This document shows, in pieces, positions 46,888 to 55,833 of a stretch of 64,000 bases of DNA; the stretch's first letter is position 1; every line of letters starts with the position of its first letter. The stretch is from positions 62,001 through 126,000 of the forward strand of contig CANDIF010000003.1 of NCBI GenBank assembly GCA_947384775.1, in the 5' to 3' direction. The position numbers were made by a program, and so were the translations under genes. The DNA is from an uncultured Clostridium sp. (lineage in GTDB: Bacteria > Bacillota > Clostridia > TANB77 > CAG-508). Below the pieces are notes generated by a model. It was not told the DNA's origin. It was given only the letters and a program-made list of their open reading frames with translations, and did no database searches.

Positions 46888-48347
46888 TTTTTTTGTATTT
46901 CGTTTTTTTTACAATAATTGTTTAAATTAAAATATAATATTACTAAATATAATGTTAAATATATATTAGCATTTGATTTTCTTAAAAATGCTCCTGAATG
47001 TTCTCCTCCAAGAACTAACAGTACAAGTAAAAAGAATAACGCTATGCATTCTTTATCATGAATTATTGATTTATCTTTAAAGAATACTATCGCACCTTTT
47101 ATTATAAAGTATGTTAAAAACATTATATAAATGGCAAATCCTAAATAACCATAATAGAAAAATATCGCTCTCAAATCATTTTCCAAATCTAAACTATTTA
47201 CAGATATCCTGCTATAACCAATTCCTAATATCTTTGTTAATATATCTGAGTTTTTATATTCTATTTTTGCATTGATTACTTTGCAAAGTCTATTATCTGA
47301 TAAGGCTGTAGCAGATAAATATGGTTTCATCTCTTCATATACTGGTCTTTCTCCTTGTATTTCCATAATGTTCTCATATATATAACTTGTTTTTAAAATT
47401 TTTACACACATTTCATAATTATTTATGTCTATATTGTTAATATCAATATCAATTTCTGTTTCTGTAGGATTAACTTCTGTTTCAATATCCTTTGGTTTAC
47501 TTGCTATAACAACATTTTCTATGTCTTTTGAATATTCTCTAGTTACGTTATTTGCAATTATTCGTCTATCATTTGTAGATGAAAATTTATAAAATATTAC
47601 TGATAATATTAAAAACACTATTGTTATTATTATTTTTAATATCTTCTTTGTTTCTTTTTTTGAGACTAACAATGCAAAAATCATTACACATAGTGAACCT
47701 AGTAATGTAAAATAGCAAGATCTTGTAGCATTAGTAAATAGTATGATAGCTCCTGTCATACATGTTATTAAATAAACCAACACTTTTTTAGAGTTAGAAG
47801 CCATATATATTACCCAAGGAGTCAATGCACACAAAATCATACTTGCTGTATTTGCACTTGAAAACCAACCAGTTATACCTATTCCTTCGGCGTATGTATA
47901 TTGATATGTTTTAGTAATATATGCTACTAAAATACTTATAACAAAAATAGTAAAACTCCAACAAATTCCTAGTTTTATTTTATTTAAATCATAATCTGTA
48001 TTTTTTATATAGTCAACTAATGCTATGCATAATATTGGCATTTGGAATACTAAAATAAAATATTTTGTATCTTCAATTATGCTTATTTTATGTATTCTGT
48101 ATAAATTAGCCATATGTATTATAAAAAATAATGCAAATGGTGAAATTTTTAATATAAACTTTTTCTTATCTTTTGAAGCTACAAATGAAATGAATACAAC
48201 TATTGCTACAAGTGCTACTCTAATTATCCAAGAATATGAATTTCCTATGTATTTCATTTGAAAATACGATACTATGTCTAATACTGGTTGTAAAATAATT
48301 ATAAATAATATCCAGTTATTTTTTAGCTTTGAAACTATATTTTCCAT
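46881..48347 (-). CDS. O-antigen ligase/polymerase-like membrane protein
   Basis: 488 aa with about ten to twelve membrane segments and one large outer loop (about residues 255-370). The Wzy_C/ligase-like region is ILFTNATRSCYFTLLGSL, and a C-terminal FLLVLLVLGGEHSGAFLRKS carries a His. Membership in the ligase/polymerase superfamily is inferred from topology and context, between glycosyltransferases. Confidence 0.7.
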   Translation of the reverse strand: MENIVSKLKNNWILFIIILQPVLDIVSYFQMKYIGNSYSWIIRVALVAIVVFISFVASKDKKKFILKISPFALFFIIHMANLYRIHKISIIEDTKYFILVFQMPILCIALVDYIKNTDYDLNKIKLGICWSFTIFVISILVAYITKTYQYTYAEGIGITGWFSSANTASMILCALTPWVIYMASNSKKVLVYLITCMTGAIILFTNATRSCYFTLLGSLCVMIFALLVSKKETKKILKIIITIVFLILSVIFYKFSSTNDRRIIANNVTREYSKDIENVVIASKPKDIETEVNPTETEIDIDINNIDINNYEMCVKILKTSYIYENIMEIQGERPVYEEMKPYLSATALSDNRLCKVINAKIEYKNSDILTKILGIGYSRISVNSLDLENDLRAIFFYYGYLGFAIYIMFLTYFIIKGAIVFFKDKSIIHDKECIALFFLLVLLVLGGEHSGAFLRKSNANIYLTLYLVILYFNLNNYCKKNEIQKKN

Positions 48348-48367
48348 CTTTTTCTTACTTCCCTCTT

Positions 48368-49334
48368 TTATTTGTTTCTTATTATACCATATATTTTAAT
48401 AAGTATAGCATTTTGAATATAAAATATATTACATGTTACTTTAAATTTTAAATTTTGCTTTTTATAATATTTATTTTTTTTCCAGTTTGGATAATCATTG
48501 TTCATAATTTTTTTAATTTCTTTGAGTTTACCTTTTCCTTCTTCATATTGTAAAAATCTTCCTGTCCCTGCATATAATAAATGTTCTATTACTATATATT
48601 CTAGCTCTTCACTGTATTTTTCATTTAATTTTCTTTCTTTAAATTCCTTTAATAAATAATCTATAGCAACAAAAATAGATTCTATTTTTTTATTGTATGT
48701 CTGTTGTCTCATTGTTGATCCAGTTCTAATAATATAATTATATAACGGTTTTTTAAGATATGAAACTTTATTAATATATCCTATCAAAATTGGCATAGTT
48801 GCCATATCTTCATAAATGTGGTGTTCTAAAAATTTGATATTATTTTCTCTCATAATTTGTGTCTTTATTAATTTATTCCAAGGACTTGTATTTGAGAGCA
48901 TATAATTTATTTTATTATCTTCTGAATATTTTTTCATTGCTTCTTTGTATTTTTTTTCATTATCATAAACTTCATAATAATCACAAATTACTAAATCGCT
49001 GTTTTCTTCTTTTGCTTTATTATATAATTCTTTCAACATATTTGGTTCTAAATAGTCATCTGCATCAATAAAAAGTACATATTCTCCGATTTGCTAATTC
49101 CAATCCAACATTTCTTGCTGTACCTTGTCCTCCATTTTCTTTATTTATCTTTTTGAATACACTTGGATAGTTGTTTATGTATTTATCTATGATTTCTTCT
49201 GTTGAATCTGTTGAACCATCATTTACAAGTATTGCTTCCACTTCTTCAAATTCTTGTGCTAATATTGACTCAAGGCATTTTTCTAAATATTCCATTGCAT
49301 TATAAACTGGTATAATAATACTTATTTTTGGCAT
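48368..49334 (-). CDS. Family 2 glycosyltransferase, read through a CGGA +1 site
   Basis: Frame 0 gives ISIIIPVYNAMEYLEKCLES, ILVNDGSTDSTEEII and ENGGQGTARNVGLELAN, then CGG at codon 83 and a stop six codons on. Skipping the C at 49088 yields AN-GEYVLFIDADDYLEPNML, the canonical GT2 motif with the metal-binding DADD, and continues with CDYYEVYDNEKK to a stop at 48368. Total 321 aa, the usual size. GT-A fold; transfers a sugar to the growing surface polymer. Confidence 0.87.
49085..49088 (-). other. CGGA +1 shift site in the GT2 gene at 48.4 kb
   Basis: Context AAT CGG A. Resumes at GGA GAA TAT. Without the shift, catalytic DADD is lost. Confidence 0.82.
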
Positions 49335-49344
49335 TCTATTCCTC

Positions 49345-50293
49345 CTAATTTATTTTTGATTTCATATTTAATAACATTTTAGAACTATTATGAAATCCAT
49401 AATAGTTTAAATTAGCTATTATTTTCCTATTGTTCGGAATGTTTTTATAAAATTCTTGTTTTTTATAATCTTTAAGATTTAATTTACAATATTTCCTTAA
49501 TTTTTTTATAACTTTTTTTTTGTCTTTGCTTTTTTGCTTTGAAACTCGATTTATTGTTGTAATCAATATGTGGTCAAATATTAAATACTTAAATATATTT
49601 TCTTTGTATATCTTATTTTCTTTAGCATAATTTTTTAAATCTTCTATTACTTTTATAATATCTAAATTTTTTATTGAATTTTCATTATTCATTATTGAGT
49701 TATTTCTAACATTGCAGTTATAGTATAATCCAGAAATTGTTGATATTCTAGGTTCTTTTAATAACATCTTTGTTGTAAAATTTAAGTCTTCATACCATAA
49801 TCCATCTAAAAAACGAATTTCTTTAATTAAAGTATTTTTAAAAATCTTATTACATGCTGATGGAGTAACTTTATAAACAGAATCGTATTTTGTGCAATTA
49901 TGAGCAATTGTTGTTCCATCTTCATAATAATCCATCATGTCACATATAACAATATCACTATCTTCTTTAATTGCTATATTATACATTCTTTCTAATGCAT
50001 CCGGTTCTAGCCAATCATCACTATCTAGAAAACTTACATATTCTCCTTCAATATATTCTAATCCATAATTTCTTGCTGAACTTAATCCTCCGATTTTTTT
50101 TTATAAAAGATTTCATCAAGTTGGGACTTTGGTTAACATATTCATCTATAATAATTTGACTATTATCTTTACTACCATCATTTACAATAATTACTTCAAT
50201 GTCTGTTAATGTTTGATTTACAAGTGAATCTAAACATTTTCTTAGATAGTTTTCTACATTATATACTGGCACTATTACACTTACTTTCTTCAT
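49345..50293 (-). CDS. Second family 2 glycosyltransferase, read through a CGGA +1 site
   Basis: The ATG at 50293 (MKKVSVIVPVYNVENYLRKC) is preferred; an earlier ATG at 50332 overlaps the preceding stop. Frame 0 continues with VIIVNDGSKDNSQIIIDEYV and SFIKKN, then CGG AGG. Skipping the C at 50092 gives KKN-GGLSSARNYGLEYIEGEYV and FLDSDDWLEPDAL, with the metal-binding DSDD, and a stop at 49345. About 315 aa. Sister of the neighbouring GT2, with the site a few codons earlier in the same catalytic region. Confidence 0.87.
50089..50092 (-). other. CGGA +1 shift site in the GT2 gene at 49.3 kb
   Basis: Context AAT CGG A. Resumes at GGA GGA TTA. The first glycine of the conserved GGLSSARN motif is read from the CGGA. 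Confidence 0.82.
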
Positions 50294-50322
50294 AGTTACA
50301 CTCTTTTCCTTCCAAAAGCTTA

Positions 50323-52068
50323 TTAGTTGCATTCACTTTCTAAGTCTTTCATAATTTCTTTATATCTATTTTGTAAAAATCTCTTTTCTTTTTCTATATC
50401 TATTTTTTTTGACTTTACCAAATTTTTTTGTTCATAATAATCTTTTTGTGAATCATATATTTCTTTTATTTGCATATCATTATTATATATTTCCGACATA
50501 ACTTCATATTCACTATCTCTTATTCCTAATATAACTGGTCTTCTTTTTAAATCTGGGCATCCTCCTCCCATAAATTCAACTGTTGCAAATTCTCTTCCTT
50601 CAAAATCTAATAAAGATTTTCCTTTGAAATATTCTGGAATTTTTATATTAGCTAAATCTAAAAGTGTGACTGGTATATCTTTAGTTGCTAAAAATCCTTG
50701 TATTTTTCTAGGTTTTATGTCTTTGTCTAAAACTATAAATGGTACATTATAGTTTTCTCTATAATTGCTTATTACATACTTTTCTCTTATTGGGTTAAAG
50801 TAGTATGAAAAGCCATGATCTGCTGTTATTACAATGCTTGTATTATCCATCATATTATTTTCTTCTAGATATTTGAATATCATTTCTATAATAGAATCAC
50901 AATATAATAGTGATAAGTCCGATGCTATTGTTCCACAATATTTCTTGGGTAGGTTATCCACAAATTCATTTATTCTTTTAAATTCACTTTCTATTATCTC
51001 TTTGTTTGTTGTATCATATGTAAAGAAATTTTCTGGATAATGTGCATCATCAACATGTACATACGCCATCCATGGAGTTTCAGAATTTTTGTTTTTTTCA
51101 ATCCAATTAATTGTTAATTCTGCAACTGTTCTGAATGATCTTTGTGCTTTGAATAAGTCGTACTTTTCATTAATTCTATCTAAAATGTCTTTATCACAAA
51201 TTAGATTTTTGTATCCTGCTAGCAAGCCTTTAATACAGTTTATATCTTTTAAATTTCTAAGTATTTTTTTTACTGGTATTCTTGCTGTTTTTAAATTAGT
51301 TTTAGTTTGAGTCTTTTTTATCTTCTTAAATGTTTCTGTATAATTATCTATAAGCCACTCTCTAAAATCATTATTTTGCACTTTATCAGCATAATCATGT
51401 GAATTTACTTTAAATAAAATATGTTCCTCACCTTGTGTAAACAATTCTTTCATATATTTATTTTTATCAAGTATGAATTTATCTAATTCTTCTGAAATTT
51501 CATTTATAGTTTCCTTAAGTCCTTCTCTCTCAACGCAATCGTTAAGCATCACTGTTTTTTCATCTTTTTCAATTAAGAGTTTCAGTAACTTTATCCATGC
51601 ATTAAAATTATCTTCAAGCATTTCTTCAAGCATTTCATTTTCTTTTTTTGTTGTTTTTCCTTCTAAATACGCTTCTCTAAAATGTTTAAATCTATAATCC
51701 CATAATTGGGAAAAAGTAAATTTTTCTATATAATTCATATATTCCGCACCGTAAGTCATATATGATGGATATATACTCGGATAATATGTTGGAAAGTAAG
51801 TTTTATAGCCATTTTTTCTGAATTCATCAATAGCTGTTTTTTTATTTTTAAATTTCTCCATATATCCACCTGCATCTAATGTATCTAATGACCCCAATAG
51901 AGACATTAAAGCAGCTTCTGTATATGGTGCTTGTGAATACATGTTATCTCCCGTAATTGCCTTTTCTCTTAGTTTATTGAGAAATGGTGCTTTTTGTTTT
52001 GAATCTATACTGTTAAATAACTGGTTATTAGTTATTGAGTCTAAAACAATAAATAAAACATTCTTCAT
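50323..52068 (-). CDS. Sulfatase/phosphoglycerol-transferase-like alkaline phosphatase superfamily protein
   Basis: 581 aa without membrane helices or signal peptide. NVLFIVLDSITNNQLF holds the first metal-binding Asp, SQAPYTEAALMSLLG the likely nucleophile Thr, and NTSIVITADHGFSYYF the second metal site. These are hallmarks of the sulfatase fold also used by phosphoethanolamine and phosphoglycerol transferases. The cytoplasmic location is unusual for transferases acting on surface polymers. Substrate unknown. Confidence 0.75.
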   Translation of the reverse strand: MKNVLFIVLDSITNNQLFNSIDSKQKAPFLNKLREKAITGDNMYSQAPYTEAALMSLLGSLDTLDAGGYMEKFKNKKTAIDEFRKNGYKTYFPTYYPSIYPSYMTYGAEYMNYIEKFTFSQLWDYRFKHFREAYLEGKTTKKENEMLEEMLEDNFNAWIKLLKLLIEKDEKTVMLNDCVEREGLKETINEISEELDKFILDKNKYMKELFTQGEEHILFKVNSHDYADKVQNNDFREWLIDNYTETFKKIKKTQTKTNLKTARIPVKKILRNLKDINCIKGLLAGYKNLICDKDILDRINEKYDLFKAQRSFRTVAELTINWIEKNKNSETPWMAYVHVDDAHYPENFFTYDTTNKEIIESEFKRINEFVDNLPKKYCGTIASDLSLLYCDSIIEMIFKYLEENNMMDNTSIVITADHGFSYYFNPIREKYVISNYRENYNVPFIVLDKDIKPRKIQGFLATKDIPVTLLDLANIKIPEYFKGKSLLDFEGREFATVEFMGGGCPDLKRRPVILGIRDSEYEVMSEIYNNDMQIKEIYDSQKDYYEQKNLVKSKKIDIEKEKRFLQNRYKEIMKDLESECN

Positions 52069-52081
52069 TAAATTTCACCCA

Positions 52082-53131
52082 TTAAAATTCTATAGTATTA
52101 TCTACATGATTTTCCAGTTTATATGGAAAATCATACAAATAGTTTGATAATTCTTTTTCTATTATTTTCATTTCTTCTTGATAGTCTTTTTTTCTAAATA
52201 ATTGAGTATTATTTATTGATAAATCTGGATTAAATCTTTGCTTTTTATTTATATGCATTTCTTCTGTAAACTCTAAGTGTTCCATCACTTTTTTTACTGT
52301 TTCATCATATTTGTATATTAAATCCTCAAAATTAATTCTTAATACTTTATTTGATTTTATTGGTTTTTCACTTTCTCTCATACCTTTATAATATTTACAA
52401 AATTCGTGAACATCACATGGCATAGGAATTCCAATCTTTTTTTGTTTCCATATATATTTATTTAATATGAACACATCTCTTGGATCTCTTTGTACAACTA
52501 TCACTCTTGCATTATCATCAAAATAATTATCTACTCTGAATAAATTAAATGGCAGTAAAAATTGGTCTAGTACCACATTTTCAGAACCTTGTGCTATCAT
52601 ATTTATAATATTATTTATAAATTCTTTTGAATTTTTATAAAATTCTTCTGACTTTATAAATGTTATTCTCATTCCATCTTTATATTTTAAAATTGGTTTA
52701 TAGTATTTATTTTTAAAAATTGTTTTTATTGGCTTTCGTAGAAGCAATTTAAAAAACATTTTTGCATCTACTTCTTCATGAGTATACCAATATCCATCAT
52801 ATTTGAACTCTGTTATCTTATTAAGATACGAATAAACTTCCTCCATAAATTTAGAGTCTATTATTTCTTTATAATTACCAACCCACCAGAATTTTTTATC
52901 ATATAGCTTTTTCATTTGTAATTCAAAAGTTCTTAAAGCCTCATCACTTCTAATTGCATTATTTCCATTTAGTAGTTTGTCTTCTAAATCAAAAATACCA
53001 TTTGGGCAATGTAACATTACATATTCATATGATTTAAAGTCGTTTTTGCAATCTTTAAATTCTGCAACTAAATCTGTTATAGCAGATGAACCTGAGCCCA
53101 TATAACCTGTTGGTATGATTATTTTATTCAT
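52082..53131 (-). CDS. Sulfotransferase-like P-loop protein
   Basis: 349 aa. The N-terminal IIIPTGYMGSGSSAITDLVA resembles the PAPS 5'-phosphosulfate loop, and DDNARVIVVQRDPRDVFILN the 3'-phosphate motif of sulfotransferases. It lies between a sulfatase-like gene and a flippase, so sulfation of the polysaccharide is possible. Overlaps the flippase stop by 8 bases. Confidence 0.68.
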   Translation of the reverse strand: MNKIIIPTGYMGSGSSAITDLVAEFKDCKNDFKSYEYVMLHCPNGIFDLEDKLLNGNNAIRSDEALRTFELQMKKLYDKKFWWVGNYKEIIDSKFMEEVYSYLNKITEFKYDGYWYTHEEVDAKMFFKLLLRKPIKTIFKNKYYKPILKYKDGMRITFIKSEEFYKNSKEFINNIINMIAQGSENVVLDQFLLPFNLFRVDNYFDDNARVIVVQRDPRDVFILNKYIWKQKKIGIPMPCDVHEFCKYYKGMRESEKPIKSNKVLRINFEDLIYKYDETVKKVMEHLEFTEEMHINKKQRFNPDLSINNTQLFRKKDYQEEMKIIEKELSNYLYDFPYKLENHVDNTIEF

Positions 53132-54602
53132 TTATTACTCCTTTTTTTCGTAAAAGTTTTCCTAAAAATTTTTTTAATATCATATTTAATACTGAATCTT
53201 TTTTTATAAACAGTACTCCTACATAAAGTAATATACATATTAACATTATAGCAATTATGTTTATATAAAATCCTAAATTAATATATTTTATTAACATAGA
53301 AATAGGTATAAAACATAGTGCTAAGATTCCATATGTTAAATTTTGTTTTGAAAATATTTTCAATTCTATTTTCATCTTTTTCTTTATATATATGTATTGA
53401 ACTATACATAGTAATAATTCTGCTATTGCTGTTGTTAGCATAGCAGTTAATGGAGTCAATTTGTTAATAGCTACTAATAAAAAATTCATTATCACATTAA
53501 GCAATCCAAAAGTCAAAGAAAATTTAACTAATATCTTTTCTCTATTATTGGCATATAATACTAAATTTGTCATCGATGATTCTATACTTATTATAATTCT
53601 ATAAATACATGCTAAAATCAAAACTGTTGACATTCCTGTTCCAATGTATTTATCTCCTGCATATAATTGTACAACCTCTGGAGCTAAAGCTACAACACCC
53701 ATACACATAGGTAATATTAAAAATAGTAAACTAGAAATACTTGTGTTAAGTGCTCCTTCATAGCTTTCTTTATTATTTGATTCTACCATATATGAGAGTC
53801 TTGGAATTGAAACGTTGATTATTGAATATGGAATTGCAGCTAAAGTTGCAATTAAATAATACGGTATGTAATACAATGTAACTGAAACATCATTTACAAA
53901 TTTTCCAAGCATTACTTTGTCTAGTTGTCCATAAAGAATTTCTATATTTGTTATTATCAATACTAAAAATAGTGGTTTTATATATCGAATTAAGTGTATT
54001 TGTTTAAAGTTAAAATTTATATGTTTTTTTACATATATATAGCTAATAATATTGTTTAAGAATACAATGCCAGAAATTATAATTGAATAAATAATGATAT
54101 CATCAGGTTTTTTAACCATAGCTAATAGCAATACTAAATATAGTACTTTTACAATTAATGTTTTTATTGTTATAAACTTATAATTTTCTAATGCTTCATT
54201 TAAAAATTCTATGTAAAAAATATTAGCTATAATTTGTATTATAAATACAAAATAAATGCTTTGAGTTATCCCTGTTGAGGAAATCAATGCATATACTATA
54301 TAAATTATTCCTGTAACAATATTTGTTATTATTCCCAATAAAAATAAGTTAGTAAATAGCTCTGATACTTTTTCTTTATCATCTCTTATCTTACTTATTC
54401 CTCTTACTCCAAATGTATATATTCCAAATGTTGCAAAAATTAAAAACACTTGAAATTCTGCATATACTTTATTGTAAGACCCATATAATTCAACATCTAA
54501 CAATCTTGTAATATATGGACCTATTATTATTGGAATTACAATATTTGCAAAACTCAATAATGCTTTATATATAGAATTTTTAAATAATGATTTTTGACCC
54601 AT
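53124..54602 (-). CDS. Polysaccharide flippase (Wzx/MATE-like)
   Basis: 492 aa, about twelve to fourteen membrane segments. N-terminal KSLFKNSIYKALLSFANIVIPIIIGPYITRLL (key part FANIVIPIIIGPYITRLL) and GIYTFGVRGIS are typical of the RfbX family. It moves undecaprenyl-linked repeat units across the membrane. Confidence 0.9.
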   Translation of the reverse strand: MGQKSLFKNSIYKALLSFANIVIPIIIGPYITRLLDVELYGSYNKVYAEFQVFLIFATFGIYTFGVRGISKIRDDKEKVSELFTNLFLLGIITNIVTGIIYIVYALISSTGITQSIYFVFIIQIIANIFYIEFLNEALENYKFITIKTLIVKVLYLVLLLAMVKKPDDIIIYSIIISGIVFLNNIISYIYVKKHINFNFKQIHLIRYIKPLFLVLIITNIEILYGQLDKVMLGKFVNDVSVTLYYIPYYLIATLAAIPYSIINVSIPRLSYMVESNNKESYEGALNTSISSLLFLILPMCMGVVALAPEVVQLYAGDKYIGTGMSTVLILACIYRIIISIESSMTNLVLYANNREKILVKFSLTFGLLNVIMNFLLVAINKLTPLTAMLTTAIAELLLCIVQYIYIKKKMKIELKIFSKQNLTYGILALCFIPISMLIKYINLGFYINIIAIMLICILLYVGVLFIKKDSVLNMILKKFLGKLLRKKGVINE

Positions 54603-54638
54603 TTTGATAATTTAGCCTCTCTATTTTATATATATTTT

Positions 54639-55727
54639 TTATTCTGCTTTTTTCTTCTTTTTCTTAATTTTAAAAATGTCTTTATATCCCATCATAAATA
54701 TGGCTATAACTAATAATGCAAATGACATTGCTTTCCAGAATCCACTTTCTAATAATATTATTGCAAATAGCCCAAAAGTTGCACTTATTCCATATAAAAT
54801 TATAACTGCTTGCTTTTGTGAAAATCCTTTGTCCATAAGTTTATGATGTAAATGTCCTCTATCTGCCCTAAAAACTGCTCTTATTGATTTTCCTTTTATA
54901 ATTCTTCTTATTATTGCAAATGAAGTATCGAATATTGGAAGTGCAAGTACTAATAGTGGAGCAACAATTATTAGAGCTGTATATGTTTTTGCTACCCCCA
55001 TTATAGATATAACAGATAATGTAAAACCTATAAAATTTGAACCTGTATCTCCCATAAAGGTTCTTGCTGGGTTAAAATTAAATGGTAAGAAACCTAATAA
55101 TGCTCCTGCTAATGCTGTTGCAAATATTATTGAAATTATTGGAGATTCGTTTATGATGAAAATAATTAATAGGCAAATTGATGAAATTAGTGAAATTCCA
55201 GTTGATAATCCATCTAATCCATCTGTTAAATTTATGGCATTAGTTATTCCTATTATCCATATTACTGTAAATACTTTCAAAAATACTTCGTTTATTATAA
55301 CTGTGCTAGAGGCTGGAATTGCAATCTTGTCTATTACTGTACCACTTAGAACCACAGCCAATGCTGCAAGAAGCTGTCCTATTAACTTTATTATTGGTTT
55401 AATCCCTTTTTTGTCATCAAAATAACAGAATACTTCTAATATTAGTATTCCTGCAAGAAATCCTAATAATTTTATATAATAGTTGTTTGTTAGTATATCT
55501 ATTTTTCCTTCTATTGTCATAACAATTATTAGATATATTGCTGATATCAAAAATCCAAAAACAATTGCAATTCCACCAAGTCTTGGCATTACTTTTTTAT
55601 GTATTTTTCTTTTTTCTTTTGGTCTGTCTACTGCTTTTACTTTTCTTGCTAACCTTACAGTATACGGTGTACAAACATATGCTGCTATGAAAGCTAATAA
55701 AAATGTTATTGCAATGTCTCCCCACAT
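54639..55727 (-). CDS. tagO: Undecaprenyl-phosphate GlcNAc-1-phosphate transferase (TagO/WecA-like)
   Basis: 362 aa, about eleven membrane segments. Motifs: VKAVDRPKEKRKIHKKVMPR, NAINLTDGLDGLSTGIS, NFNPARTFMGDTGSNFIGF and DRGHLHHKLMDKGFSQKQ. It starts the lipid-linked chain for teichoic acid or surface polysaccharide. First gene of the cluster that runs down to 43.1 kb. Confidence 0.92.
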   Translation of the reverse strand: MWGDIAITFLLAFIAAYVCTPYTVRLARKVKAVDRPKEKRKIHKKVMPRLGGIAIVFGFLISAIYLIIVMTIEGKIDILTNNYYIKLLGFLAGILILEVFCYFDDKKGIKPIIKLIGQLLAALAVVLSGTVIDKIAIPASSTVIINEVFLKVFTVIWIIGITNAINLTDGLDGLSTGISLISSICLLIIFIINESPIISIIFATALAGALLGFLPFNFNPARTFMGDTGSNFIGFTLSVISIMGVAKTYTALIIVAPLLVLALPIFDTSFAIIRRIIKGKSIRAVFRADRGHLHHKLMDKGFSQKQAVIILYGISATFGLFAIILLESGFWKAMSFALLVIAIFMMGYKDIFKIKKKKKKAE

Positions 55728-55771
55728 AATAAAGAGCCTCCTATCTTTACATTTAGTATGTATTTTATATT

Positions 55772-55828
55772 AAAAGCCATATTTTGTCAAGGTTATATAA
55801 TCTTTTTTTTGACAAAATATGGCCTTTT
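55772..55828 (-). terminator. Terminator of secA
   Basis: AAAAGCCATATTTTGTCAA and its exact complement around a loop of about 18 bases, just past the secA stop. Confidence 0.85.
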
Positions 55829-55833
55829 ATTTT

